A stretch of DNA of 64,000 nucleotides from Ganoderma boninense (lineage: Eukaryota; Basidiomycota; Agaricomycetes; Polyporales; Polyporaceae): assembly GCA_002900995.3 (NCBI GenBank), contig CM035304.1, positions 5,286,134-5,350,133 on the forward strand, read 5' to 3'. This document shows positions 1-11,670 of the stretch, one piece after another; the first letter of the stretch is position 1, and every line of letters begins with the position of its first letter. The translations under genes were made by a program, and so were the position numbers. The notes beneath the pieces are model-generated. The model made no database searches. It had not been told where the DNA came from and worked only from the letters and a program-made list of their open reading frames with translations.

Positions 1-700
1 ATCCTTCTGTGACCCTCAGGCTAATGAGTACGCGTACATTCAGTGTCATTCGCGCGTCGTCCTAAGCCCTGAAACTCACGCATCAACGAATCAGATCAAA
101 GTCACGGCGGTAGCTCAAATGAGAAGGGGACACGAAACTTACCTTGGAAGAACACAGAACCCTTATTATTGTACACACGAAATGTCATTCGTGAGTGTGG
201 TTAGCTGAGGGCTGCGAGAGAGTAAGTAAAGCAGGCGGTCAGCCTGCGTGAGGCGGCCTTCCTCGTGGACGGCCACGTGTAGCCCGGAATCTCCCGGGAG
301 AGCCCACGAGGAGCGCCTGGAGGCTGCTGACACACCTCTTGCTACTCCATCTCGCTGATTTTCTGAACGGCTTGCGACCTCGATTCCGTTTCCATGTCGA
401 GAACGTCATCCTCCCCCAGCGGTACTCAAGAAGGTTCAATTTTTGAAATAAACACAGGCCCTAGCATTACGAGATACAGGCTGCACATGGCGCGAGCCTT
501 TAAATACAAAATAAGTATCGTGCATCGAGCTCGCTCTATGTTCACAAAGTGTCTTGATCAGTCGGACTTATACTACATGGCCTTTTTTAAGTATGCGCCG
601 GTAACGCAACCTGTTCTCGGAGTCGAGGTCAGTACATGAGACACACGCGTCGTTATCAGCCGTGCTGATGTACCTTGTAACTGTTGCCATCTGAAACAGG
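1..700. other. Intergenic, no gene recognised
   Basis: No open frame here has a recognisable motif or a consistent splice structure. Because the neighbouring prenyltransferase is on the minus strand and stops at 701, the upper part of this stretch is likely its 3' untranslated and terminator region. Confidence 0.5.
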
Positions 701-1839
701 TCAAATAAACGCTTCATTGGCCCTGACGGTGAAGGGGATGACATGCAAGAAGCATAACCACACCTACACGGCACGCATGGGCCATCAGGCGTCAAACACG
801 GCAGAAGGAGATCATGATAGAGACGTACGTTGTAGAGCAGGTACGACCTCTTATCTCCTTCCCGTGTCCGCTCGAACCAGAATCGCGTGCCGATGATCCC
901 GCCCAGCACGATCGCCGCACTCGACACCATCGGGTCGGCGGTCTGATAGCAATATGCGAAGAACAGGGACCACAAAGGGACCAGGAGCGAAGTCACGGCA
1001 CGGCTCGCAGTGGGGAGGAGGATCGGGAGCGTCTGGCGATTGACGAGGATGTCGCCCTCGACGTCCTTGAAGTCCTGCGTCTGGATCGTCGTGAAGATCA
1101 CCACGGCGATCAGGAGTTGCGCGACCAGGGAATCCGACGCCCGTGAACAGCCAAGTACTGCGACGGTGGCGGGGACGGCAGGAGCATATGATGGGATGTA
1201 AGCATGATGCTCGCGGGGCTGAAGAAAGGTACGCACCTGTACACCCTGCGTTGCTGGCGCCGATGCTGAACGAAGCGTATCCGACAGCATTGAGCGCATT
1301 CCGGGTCAGCCAGTGAGAGCCGAGATTGGCCTCGTTATGCGCCCAGGTCGCAAATGATAGGGCGGCGCCGGCATGGAGCACGCCGATCTGTGCGGAGAAG
1401 GCAAGGCAGGCGGCAAGCAAGAGCCATCGCAGGCGGCGGGCGGCCTGTAGGGAGATGTTGCCGGCGGGGATGGGCCTCCATGGCTTGTTCTTGCAGTCCT
1501 CGTCGGGCTCGACGCTCTGATTGGAGACGCAGAACTGGAGGAGGTGCAGCCACACCCACGCTCCCCTGAGGGCCAGCAGGGAAGGATCGAGGCTTCCCGA
1601 CGCGAGCGTCCCGAAGGCCGTCTGTGGTGTGGGGACGAGGAAGACGTCAGTGTAAGTACGTGTCCGTGAGCTGTATAACGATGGTGTTGACGGCGGCGGC
1701 AGGGACTCACCGTCGGGATGAGGACGCCCATGACGTCCGACCTGGTGAAACCGTAGAGCGTAGAGATGACGCTTGAGAGCATCGTGCGATGTTGTAATTG
1801 GGTAATTGGTGGGGCACGGGGGCTGACTTCCGTGGACAT
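701..1839 (-). CDS. UbiA-family prenyltransferase
   Basis: Predicted integral-membrane enzyme that transfers an isoprenyl chain from a diphosphate donor to an aromatic or other acceptor. Four exons fit with matching phases: 1839-1711, 1621-1237, 1157-829 and 763-701, giving about 301 aa, a normal size for fungal UbiA proteins. The first Asp/Asn-rich motif reads NQSVEPDEDCKNKPWRPIPA (about residues 75-94), and the second is DFKDVEGD, the two diphosphate/Mg-binding loops of the family. Hydrophobic segments lie between and after them. The last exon ends in YNVWLCFLHVIPF, a typical fungal tail. The start was taken at MSTEV (1839); an upstream in-frame ATG at 1869 would add ten residues. The substrate cannot be told: no terpene cyclase or polyketide synthase is adjacent, so a meroterpenoid cluster role is unsupported. 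Family assignment is firm, function is inference. Confidence 0.85.
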
Positions 1840-4800
1840 ACGAGAAGTATAAGAGTAAGAGAGAAGCATGCCGCGGTACAGACCCTTGATCTATTGGCGT
1901 TCATGAAATGTCCGTGTCGGAAGCTAACCATAGCCACTCCAACAGCGCCAGGCCGATGCGGTTGAAGTTAAGTCCATCCAGACGTTGGCGAAGCTGTTTG
2001 AAGCAACACCATGCGGACTAGCGAGCGCCGTAGGATCAAGGCCGCGGCTGCAAACCATTGGTCATTGCCGGCTATGGTGAGCTGTGCGGGCGCACGGTCG
2101 CAGCGTCCTTCGGGGAAGCTGCTGTGCTTCTTCTTCCGTTATGCCGCCATCTCCGGTCGTCATTCAAATGGATGATATCTGGCGAAAAAAGCTGCTGTCT
2201 GCCTGCGATGTAAGTGCGATGGGGTCTCATGTCGTACGTGTAGCGATTCGTGGAGCTCATCGGGGAGTCACAGGTGTGGTGTCATAGAACGCCGCTGGAA
2301 GAAGCGCTTAAGTTGCTAGCTGTGTTCCAGGGGCTTTGAGGTGATCATTGGGCGAAGATCTTCTTAGTTACAAGTCGCGTCCTATCCAACAGATTGACTC
2401 AGGAATTCGTGGGTCATATCAATGCCCACCAAAAATATCATTCCGCACGTAAGTAGAAACTCGCATAAGACGGGTCTGTAATTGACTTCTCTATCCTAGT
2501 GTGATATCTTGAAGGCGCCTTGACAAGTGGTATGTACACTTTCCCTAGTTCCTGGATCAATGCAGCACGTTCAGGAAACTTTCTCAAAAGGCCAGATTTG
2601 CCAAACATCTCGGGATCGTTCTTTTCGCCGGGTATTCTCCAATTTCTACTTTGCATTGTCCTTGATCCTCGCTTGCGCGTCACGGTGCCTCTACTCGTTG
2701 GTCGTTGAATCATGGCTAGGAGCTTCATTTTGGCGAAATCTCTATGTTGTTTTGAGCTGCCGGCCGCTCGCAGAACCCATAGAAGATACGAAGACGCCGA
2801 AGCTATCACTGGCATAACCCTGGGCGACCCTGCCACCTGATTTGAATGCACAGGTGAAACGGCTGATCGTCGTCTGTTCAGCAGACTCATACTGCATGCG
2901 ACATTGGCTTCTTCTACAATGGCTGCTGCTTAGGCACAAGAGGGCTAGGGAATAAATATGGTACGCACTTTTAATGGAGCATTGACAATTCCCTTCCCCA
3001 CTTCGCTACGCCTTCCTCGTACTTGACCCCGCAGTAGCCGCGCAAGACCTCTTGAATATGAAATCCGGCACGAAAACAGACCGCCGCGCTGAAGATGGCT
3101 GAGCTATACGCAGCCAAGGTCCGGGCTTCTTCGGAGTAATCAGTGTAATCAATACGTTGACAGATGTAACCGGGTCGAAACGTCCCGCTCGGGCTTCTAC
3201 CAGGGGCCGGTCTTCGAGCAAAGCCGCAACTGGCTGCGGATCGAATGGTTCTTGCTCCTTACTTACGGCGCTCTAGCAGAAGCAGATTGAACATCACAAG
3301 CACGTATAGACTGGAGGCACGAAAAAGTTCTTCCGAAACATATGGCAGTTCGTGGACCGGCGAACCGCCGTGGTCGTCGTTCTGGAACTGTTGCCTGACT
3401 CCCTGAAGCGCCTCAGTCTGTCCACAGCAGGCTGTATCCAGATGGCAATGTCATGTTTTCTGCGATGCAGATCTATGTACACCGGTACCGGTGAGCACTC
3501 GTCCGTCTGTCGCTCGAGCTGTCCGGAGTAGACACTCATGGCCAAGTCTCGGGGGGCAGCGAAAGGGTACTTCAGAGTTCAAACAACTCCATGATCATTT
3601 ACTCGCCGCCTGGTATGTCCTGTTTCCTTATGGGTCCGCCTTCCAATCGTCGACCACCAACCACCTTTGTCCTACCATCCTAGCCGCAGCAGTGAATTAG
3701 CCTCAGTACGCCGCCGCCGCCGCCTCCATTTCCGCCCGGCGTTCGCTGACCAGAACGGTGCCCTCGGGCAGGTCGGGGGCTTCCTACCCAACTCGATGAT
3801 GCCAATCATGGACATGTCGTAAAAACTGACTCACTCCTCTTCCTGGTCAACATCGGGCTCGTTCTATTTTAGTATCGGATGTATCATTGCAATGACATCT
3901 TCTGTTCCAGAGGCGATGCTGCACGACGAGGCGTTTTACCCTCCACCCGCGCGCGCTTTCAAGCCGGCCCGGGAACGATGCCTCTTAGCTCTATATGGAG
4001 TATACCCCAAATTCGTACCTGCTCGGCATGGTGTTCAGAGTCTGGAGGCGGTGCGTGGCACTCGGGGGGTGATTTTCTGTTGCTCCCATTACCTAAACTT
4101 ACCTTTGGCATTCAACATTGCACCCGCCCGCACCGAGAACACCAGCGAACCGATCACACCCTCAGCAGTCTACACAAATCGCAGGAATCGCTGTCTTGTC
4201 TTGACGCCGGCGACATGAAACCCCCCCCGTCATTGTCAGGCAGCGGTCTGCACCTTATCGCCTGATAGATTCCTCCGTTACTGGTGGAACAAAAAGGCTT
4301 CTCAATATTGCGGGCACAGCGGCTGTATGACGCTGACAGACATCTCGAAGCTGAGCAGTTGAATCGCAAATCTGTCTGCCGCCGTCTTATTCCAGCGACG
4401 GTGGGAAGAACCTTAGAACTCGTGGTGGCGTGGCCACGCTTCTGTGCCCAGCGTATATGGATACGCCAGCGGTCTAGAAGTCCTGATTGTCTGTAGATTT
4501 CGGACTAGGAACGTGCTTGATGATGCCATCTACCACCGGCAACCTGATGAAAAGTTTCACTATGTACTAGGTGCGCATCCGGTGCTCAATCTCATTGGCG
4601 TCTGTTAGTGTTCTAGTCAACTGTGGACTTTTCTGATACACAGCGCCGGTGCGGATGACAGACCCAAGCGAGCAGAAGAGATATTGTTCCCCTCTAGCGA
4701 CGACGCTGAAGAAGATCCTGAGATCCTGACCGGCTTTGTGGAGCCCGGCGGGGGTGCATCGGTCTTGGACGGCCCTACTTAATCTCAATCAGAAGCCATT

Positions 4801-5912
4801 TGGACGACTCAGATTTGAGACCGCCATGCCCATGACAGGAAGCACTACATATAGGGCAGCGCAGATCTTGCTCTGCACCACGGCTTCCATGCCCGCTGAA
4901 TCGTCGCGTGGCTCGCTTGGCAGTGATACTATACCGTACTTGCTTCTCGCCTGTGACATGCACGATGATCAGCGTCTCGGCCAACCCCATCGCTGCCCAT
5001 GTCATAATGTCGAAGGCGCCGAGTCTGTCGAATGTCGTGACAAGCAGTCGGGGAGTCTGAGATCCATCTGTTATCGTCCACCGCGAACTTCGGATTCCTC
5101 GTTACAATCTGTTCTTAAATTTGAAGATGGAAATGGCCTTGCTTGGTCTGTTGGATACGCCACATCTTTAATATTTGGGCTTCCCTCGCGCCAAGCAGTC
5201 GCAGCGTTGAGGTCGCAGTTCAGGTGGCGAGGAAGCCCCGCTGCTTTCTGGCGCTTGAAGGCCTGCCTCAGCTCGCTCCGAGAACTTGAAACCTCGGCCC
5301 ATGGAGCGCGGGGTAAAGTTCTGGGGTTACTTGTCATCATCCACACGTTGGCGCGGAACTGTCTGATAGGCTCAGACGTGTCCAATGCACCCGAAGTTAC
5401 AACAAACGTTGCTACTCGTTCTTCAACGGGGCCGGCCCCATCGGAGGGACGAGGCCACGGGTAGGAATCCGAGGACGAAGAACCACAACCACACGCTAGA
5501 GCAATCGGATACATCTACCGGGCACAGCCAATAACGACTGCAGTCCCTCAGATTTCTATACTTACGAGTATGAGAGAACTTTAGACTCACGCTGTCTTCG
5601 ACGCGACGTGCCAAGGAGCCGCGGGGCCTGACTTTTCGGGGTCCGGAGTCCTGGACAACGCGCCAGCAGCTGAGTAACAAAGAAAAGCTCACATCTTGCG
5701 GTCGAGCGCCAATGCCATCTGTGGTGGGGCGGTCATGAGCTGGCGGCAAAGAAAAAGACAGTGAGAAAATGAAAGCACGGCCCCGGGAGTCAATCTTGGC
5801 GAACTGGATTGGCGGGAGGCATTCATCCCCCGTGGAGCTGCCTGCGCGTGTGGTGGAGCGAAGGATGTGTGAGACCGCCTGGGCGCGGTCTGTCGGAGGG
5901 GCCGGCGCACGC
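1840..5912. other. Gene-poor region, possible gene relics
   Basis: About 4 kb without a gene I can support. Several open frames of 100-240 codons exist on both strands (for example 4736-5464 plus and 2438-2890 minus), but none shows a family motif or a sensible intron pattern. One possible relic is a 27-codon minus-strand terminal exon at 3783-3703, preceded by an acceptor-like TAG and ending EMEAAAAAY-stop. Its possible upstream exon does not join in a matching phase. A (GCC)n run lies inside it. I read this stretch as intergenic DNA with decayed gene fragments. Confidence 0.35.
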
Positions 5913-6324
5913 TCAGCATGCGTAGATAGTCGTGAGGTGATTGCGCTCGGAATGAACAAACACAAGGCCAGGAGCAGAGTCACATTCCAAGTTGGGCAGG
6001 TACTCGTGCGTCGCAGGGACGGTGTTGCAGTAGACGTTGCCTAGACACCACGCGAATGGGATGAAGTAGAAGTGCTCGGGGACGGCCGCCGCCGTGATTA
6101 TGTATGATGCCGTTTGCCATGCTTCAATCAAATACATTGTGAGTATCAAGGGTGAGAAATTACTTGTTCGCTACGTGATAAGTGCACTTACACTTACAAT
6201 GGGGACTGTTAACAACTTGTTCAGCTTGCCGAAAGCCCCTAGACGGGTGCGCGAAGAATCTGCATCATGGAGAATATATAGGACTTGGCGCAAAGAAGAG
6301 GCCGCTAAGAATTGATAAAGTGTC
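5913..6324 (-). pseudogene. DUF6534-like membrane protein, 3' fragment
   Basis: C-terminal part of a basidiomycete multi-pass membrane protein resembling DUF6534. From the 6324 edge the frame reads through LHDADSSRTRLGAFGKLNKL, which matches the family's SRTGF...LLN region. After an intron (about 6197-6122) it continues with PEHFYFIPFAWCLGNVYCNT, matching the terminal membrane segment of the family. The conserved ATLNxR motif that should follow is damaged (ATHEYL). The fragment begins exactly at the left target-site duplication of the KDZ element, and its continuation seems to lie at 24964 and above. I infer one gene split by the insertion. It has probably also decayed afterwards, since the exon join needs an alternative donor. 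Family assignment is from remembered consensus, not a search. Confidence 0.5.
6318..6324. repeat. 7-bp target-site duplication, left copy
   Basis: AAGTGTC here is repeated directly at 24964-24970, flanking the KDZ element. Joining the flanks through one copy gives a continuous minus-strand frame into the DUF6534-like fragment. The adjacent bases differ (C against G), so an original 8-bp duplication with one change is possible. Confidence 0.6.
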
Positions 6325-6403
6325 CACATCATTACATCATTATATACTGGTACCGTTACTTACCCGGTTGTGCATAATCGCTGTCCTTGCTGTTGACCCG
6401 GCC

Positions 6404-6632
6404 CCGGCCGGCTTGTCCAATATAGTTGATCAGAGCGTCCGGCCGGCCACTATGCATGTAGTACTATGAACGGCGTCCATATGTCGTCCCTCAACCCTAA
6501 ATATTATGAAGTACTGTTATACTACTTTAATGATGAAACAATGTGTGCAGAAAGGCTGGAATTTGAAGCGCGCGCCAATATCCGTTGGGGTGGCCGGCCG
6601 GTAAGCATAACCACACCTAAGCCTCCGGCCGG
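6404..6632. repeat. Left subterminal CCGGCCGG cluster
   Basis: Four CCGGCCGG octamers at 6404-6411, 6439-6446, 6594-6601 and 6625-6632, some within the longer palindromes CCGGCCGGCC and GGCCGGCCGG. Matching octamers occur only near the opposite end of the element (24552, 24807, 24878). Clustered subterminal repeats commonly bind transposase, so that is the inferred role. Otherwise 6325-6715 holds no gene. Confidence 0.5.
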
Positions 6633-6715
6633 AAAGCAATTCTACGGACAATAATCCAGCGCGACGCACATGTACTTATTCATATCTACCTCCATACTGG
6701 TCACCGTACAAGTTA

Positions 6716-7717
6716 TCATTGTAGATCCTCCCATAAATCATCTACCCCGGCCCATCGTCGTATCAGCGAGTTCTGGTACACTCGCCAGAAGTTGGGACTT
6801 GTAGGAAACGGGGAATCCTGCAAAGTACGAGCCATTGACTGCCCGTCTTGAAGTGCTTCCAACGTTGCGGAAATAGCATCCCGCTTGTCGCGGAAGTAGG
6901 CCAATCGTTGGTGACCCGGCATACGCACGTCGATGTGATAGGTCGAAGGCGATCGCTCTTCGTTCCCCTCGGAGTATGGAGAAAGTGGGGGCGATGGTGT
7001 GGCATCTTGCGAGGGAGTAGCGAATGTCAAACCTGGTAAGATGCCATCCAACATGCATGGCGATGGTGTCACTGCACGCCTGTTAGTTAGTGTACCCAGT
7101 ACTGTTCAAGCGAATGACTTACCATCTAGGACAGGATTGGCGATGATACTATGCGAGCCTTCATCCTCGGAATCTGAACCCTCCGCATCTGTACTGTTCT
7201 GTGTGGGCGCCGCAGAGTCCTCGTCAGCCTCGCCCACGACAGGCAACTGAAAATCACATGCCTCTACCAATGCGACGTCCTCCACGATTGGTACAACTTT
7301 ACCAACGGCCAACCCTGGTGCCGTAGGTCCCGGCACCTGTTCGCATGCCACGGTCGATCCCTCACCAGAGCCATCGGGCGAAGAGGGAAACTCTTCTCCC
7401 TCTACTTCGCCCACAACCGGAAACTCCATCCAGAACAGGTCGTCATCATCGTCGTCCTCTCCGACAACCGGCAGAAAAAGGTCTTCTTGTACCACAGCCA
7501 CAGGCTCGTCATCCGACTCTCCTGTGATAGGCAAAAACAGCGTGCTGATGTCGAAGGTATCAAGCTCATCGGAGCCCAACGCTGCCGTCCTCTGTGGAGA
7601 TTCTCCTACGATAATGTCGAGCATGGGCGGTGTACGCGGAGTTGGGCTCCGGAACCGGACTGATTTAGAACCTGCCGGCTCATCTAAGTAGGGCAAGATG
7701 GACTCAAATATAAACAT
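6716..7717 (-). CDS. Acidic protein with repeated LPVVGE motifs
   Basis: Two exons, 7717-7123 and 7071-6716, are joined across a 51-nt GT-AG intron in matching phase and give 316 aa. I do not recognise the family. The N-terminal 175 residues are strongly acidic and repeat a short motif four times: LPITGE (about 62), LPVVGE (82), FPVVGE (99) and LPVVGE (158). A related IIVGES lies near residue 36, and each copy is followed by an Asp/Glu-rich run. The C-terminal exon is basic to neutral with aromatic residues (FWRVYQNSLIRRWAG) and may fold. The gene is the outermost one on the left of the KDZ element and diverges from the 8068 gene. Repeated short linear motifs suggest multivalent binding to a partner, but that is inference. 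It could be an element-encoded accessory protein or captured cargo. Confidence 0.6.
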
Positions 7718-8067
7718 TTACTTTCGCTGGGGGGGCGCGATACACTCCGATCTCGCAATGCGGACGGTAAGGGCCGGGGAGAGCTGCCGCGAACTGGATT
7801 GGGTTGTGTGGTGTCCTCCCCTATCGCTGGTGCCTTCTGTTTCTTCGACCTCCCTGTACGATATCAGCAATATAAGTGAAAGCAACAACTCCCAGGAACC
7901 AAGAAGCTTACTGGAGGTTCGTGCCATACCTCGCAGTAGATGGACGGAGGGTGCCGGTCGTGACTCTACAGGTGGTGGGAGTCACGCGATCCCCGATATG
8001 ATAACGATCACAAGGCTGCCGTCCTTGTCCACGCCCTCCATTCCTCAGATACCTCCCTCATCGTCGT
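7718..8067. promoter_or_regulatory. Divergent intergenic region
   Basis: 350 bp between two divergently oriented element genes, so it should hold both promoters. No clear TATA box or operator repeat was found. The frames crossing it show no protein-like features. Confidence 0.3.
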
Positions 8068-11000
8068 ATGCACCTCACCATGGCCGTCAAACCCCCACCA
8101 ACCGACGAACAAATCACTGAAGTGGTAGAGTACGCAAGCCAGCTCCACTACGGCTTCCTGGCACGTCCTCCCCTGGGCAGCGATGGTCGCATCAGTTGGG
8201 AGAAGCGATTCCTGGCTACCTTCGGTCGAATGTTAGCAGTTCTCAACGTGGCACGCTTCAAGCTCCTCCCCCCGTTCGCTCTCTGCTGCATCTGGGAGAA
8301 CAACCGTCGCAGCCGCTTCAAGGAGCAGAACATCGACATCGAGCTCATTCGCCCTGCCTACGACGATACACATCCAGGACGTCAAGAAGGAGCGGGAAAA
8401 CTCTCCTACCAGCCCGCGTACAAAGGACCCTTCGCTTTGCTCCCCGAAGCTGAACTTAGGACGGTGTGGTGGACGCAAAGTGGTCCCCAAGGTGAGTCTT
8501 TCATTCATTATTCATAGCGCAATCCGGACCTTAGTCGATTCTACGGGATCACGCAACGGCGACAGGACGCCTTGAACAGCAGGCAGCTCCGGTTGCCGGT
8601 GATCAGCATGCGCACGCAGGAGTAGTACATGGAGATGGTGAGATGGAGGTCGACGGCGATGGGGCTGATGAACAGATGGAGGTGGATTCAGGACATGCCG
8701 ATGGAGAGTCCGAGGTCGACGAAGATGCGGACGTGGGGTCGGGACCTGCCGATCACGAGGAGGACGTGGATAACGAAGGCGGCGGCGGCGGTACGCGTGG
8801 GCGGAGCACTATCCGAACCCGCCGCACTACACGATCCACATCCCGCGGCCCCCGTATTCCTCCCGCTCCATCTGTAGCGCAGGGGAAAGGTAAAGGGAAG
8901 GCAGTCCGTCGTGAGGCAGCATCGACGGCAGTGGCACAGGGCATGGCATCCTCCAGCAACGCACGCGGCACCGGCATGCTCGGTACGAATGCCAAGGGCA
9001 AACAGACGCATCGCGGCACCTGCACATTGCAGGACATTCCTCCCGCTACCATTTCTACCACTCCAGTCGTTCATGTGAGTCCTCCAATTGTCACCTTCGC
9101 AAACTTGCTGAACTGCTCAAAGCCACGCCCATGTGTTCGGTGCGTATCGCGGGGCGTGCAGTGCATGTATTCTCCTCTTGTCCGTTCAGGGTGCGACCAA
9201 TGCGATACCAGCAATGCCGGCTGCTCCCTGACCTTCAAAGACAAGAAGAACCACTTCATGGCAACGTATCTGGGGTATGCGTGGTATACTATGGTCTCAG
9301 ATCCCGACGTCTACGCGGCACCAAACTTTTCCCCCACCCAATGGCCAACGGCCCTTCCTGAAAGTCACACGATCGCCTGGTTTCGCAAACAGTATGACGC
9401 CCAGCCGCGAGGCAGTTCCGCTCGTACCAAACGAAAGCATGCGCGCGACTTAGGCAAGGCCGCTGCAGCTCTCACGGACGACGATGCCAATGACGTTTTC
9501 GCTACCGCCACAGGTGCCGCGGATGAGGATGATCACGAGCAGGCTGCCGCGCCGTCCAGGCCCTCACGAAAACCAACGGCACGACCGACATCAGCCACGC
9601 CATCTCGCCGTCCCTCTCCCGCCCCAGCACTACCAGCCCCAGCATCTCATGCCGCTACGGCACCTCGATCGAAACGTGGTGGAGCTCGCAACCCCTCGGG
9701 AGGTGCTGCCGCCGAGGTCGGTATGTCGGCTGGTGCTGCCGCGGCTTCTTCTAGTGGTGCTACGGCGCCCTCGTCGATGGAATCTGTTGGGCACTTCCAG
9801 GCCGAGGCTCACGATGCCATCGCTGCACCACTCTTCGAACTTCCGCATGCATCGTCCTTCGAACCAAGCACGGTTTCGCATAGTCACAACTACGACGGCG
9901 ATATCGCTTCCGTTCCACCCATGGACCTGCCGCCGCCCGTCAACAGTTTCTTGCCCTCTGGCAGAAACACTATGGACGTTCCGCCCATGCGGCAGCTCGC
10001 GGTATCGAAGGTGCCGGCCGAGCTCACACATCGTACGTCATCTCAGACATCTCTTCCCGAGATGCCGCCACGCCCTCCCGGGGTTATGAAGTACGTGAAG
10101 GCACCTTTCTCCATGAAGCCGATCACTGGTACGCTTTGCAGGGATATGTTCCACGTTCCATTGAGCGCGACTGACATTTGGTATGCAGAAACGTGGGAGG
10201 ACTTACCCAGATTGGGAGGCCGTCTCCACAGCGGAGAGTACGCCATCGTCGATCCGCCCCATGAAGATCCTACCCCCAATAGGGTAGCGGCCTTGCTCTC
10301 GTACGGCATAGACGACACGCCGTTGCTCAGCCGGCTTCACGAACAAACAGCAGCTCCCCTTCCTCCCAGTTCCGCACGCCCCGTAACCCCCGAGCACAAT
10401 CAGTTCACGTTGTCCAGCAACGTCATTGACCTTGCCCAAAAAACAAAGGCCACATTCGACCAAATCGTCTTCCTCCAGTCTGAGCTCAACATGGATACGA
10501 AGGTCCTTCATGCCCATGCCGAGGGCCTCAAGGATCGGCACCAAGAAACTATCGCTCAGCTTGGAGATGCGGGAGACGCAATCCTCACAGATATCCAGGA
10601 CGCGTTTGCTGCTCTTCAGCGCGTCAACGAGGTCCTCATTCGCCTGACGGCAGGGTTCAAAGCCATGCCTACGGTACCGTGGAACTGGTTTGCTCTCTTG
10701 GAGCTGCTCACGAAGGTTGACGACCTTCGTGAGCTGTACGCGACGGCATGGGCGCGATTCGACGTCCTGGAAGAGGACATGCGCCCTGTCCGCTCCGAGG
10801 TGCACCGCCTGAGGAACAATGTCACTGCAGTGCAGCTATGCCTTGACGGCATTGCGAACGATGCTGTCAGGGCTTGCGAGCCCCTTCTCCACAATGTCTA
10901 CGAACATTTCACGGCTAAACTCAATGGCATCGACGCACGTCTCGGTCGCCTCGATGGTGGAGCATCCGCGTCGGCCGCCTCAGTCGAGCCGGACATCCGG

Positions 11001-11522
11001 CAGGTTGCTCAGGCGATGACGAGACTGGGCGAGCGAATGGATCGATTGGAGAAGCGCACTGGAGACGCCATGGTCGCTCGTATGGAGGCAACAATCAGCA
11101 CCTATCTCGCGGACCGCGGCCTGCCAGAGGACGCTTTGCGGCAGCTGGGCAGTCAGTTCGACTATATGCCTGAGCCTCCAGAGGCCGGCGGCAGCATTAG
11201 CGACGCACTCCACACGATCTACCCACCGCCGTCTACTGGCGGTCACCTTCCACAACCGTCCACCAGTGGTCAGCAGTTCCGTACGCCGCTCGATACGGTT
11301 ACGCAGGTAGGGAAAGGTGCCGGCACGGCAGGGATGTCAGGCCAACCCGGGCAGTCGCGGGCAGGTGGCGCACAGACGTTCCCCGCCACTATCACGCGGG
11401 CAGACCCCATCGCCGCACACAACACAACCTCGGAGGCTCCTGTGCAGCGCTCCGTGGAGGGCAACCTGCGAAACACCACGGCGGCTGAGGTTCCTGTGTG
11501 CCGCAGTACTCGGCAACGTTGA
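8068..11522 (+). CDS. Large KDZ-element protein, Zn2Cys6-like cluster
   Basis: Two exons, 8068-8491 and 8566-11522, give about 1,126 aa. The acceptor GCGACAG was chosen because it is the only nearby one that keeps phase. The start may instead be the in-frame ATG at 8080. The protein has an N-terminal folded-looking segment (residues 1-140), then acidic and Arg/Gly-rich low complexity. Around 9124-9216 lies a cysteine cluster spaced C-x2-C-x6-C-x9-C-x2-C-x6-C, exactly Zn(II)2Cys6 spacing, although the usual basic residues are missing. A long Pro/Ala/Ser-rich linker follows. The region coded at about 10400-11200 has regular hydrophobic spacing (LAQKTKATFDQIVFLQSEL and onward) and is likely coiled coil. 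Whether the Cys cluster binds DNA is unknown. It is probably an element accessory protein, as similar Cys-rich unknowns are common in basidiomycete mobile DNA. Confidence 0.65.
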
Positions 11523-11670
11523 GTGCGCGCCCACACGGTATCTATACGTCCTCAGGACTGATTACGAAGAACGTGCTACCGATGTAACATCTCAGAATCA
11601 ATTCTCGCATCCAATTTGTAACCTATCTTTCGATGGTGAATACATGTTCTTGTACAGACTTGGCGGAGTG

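Noticed and set aside
4736..5464. 242-codon plus-strand open frame
   Set aside because: No domain, low-complexity-free but random-looking composition, an overlapping open frame on the other strand, and no splice or promoter support.
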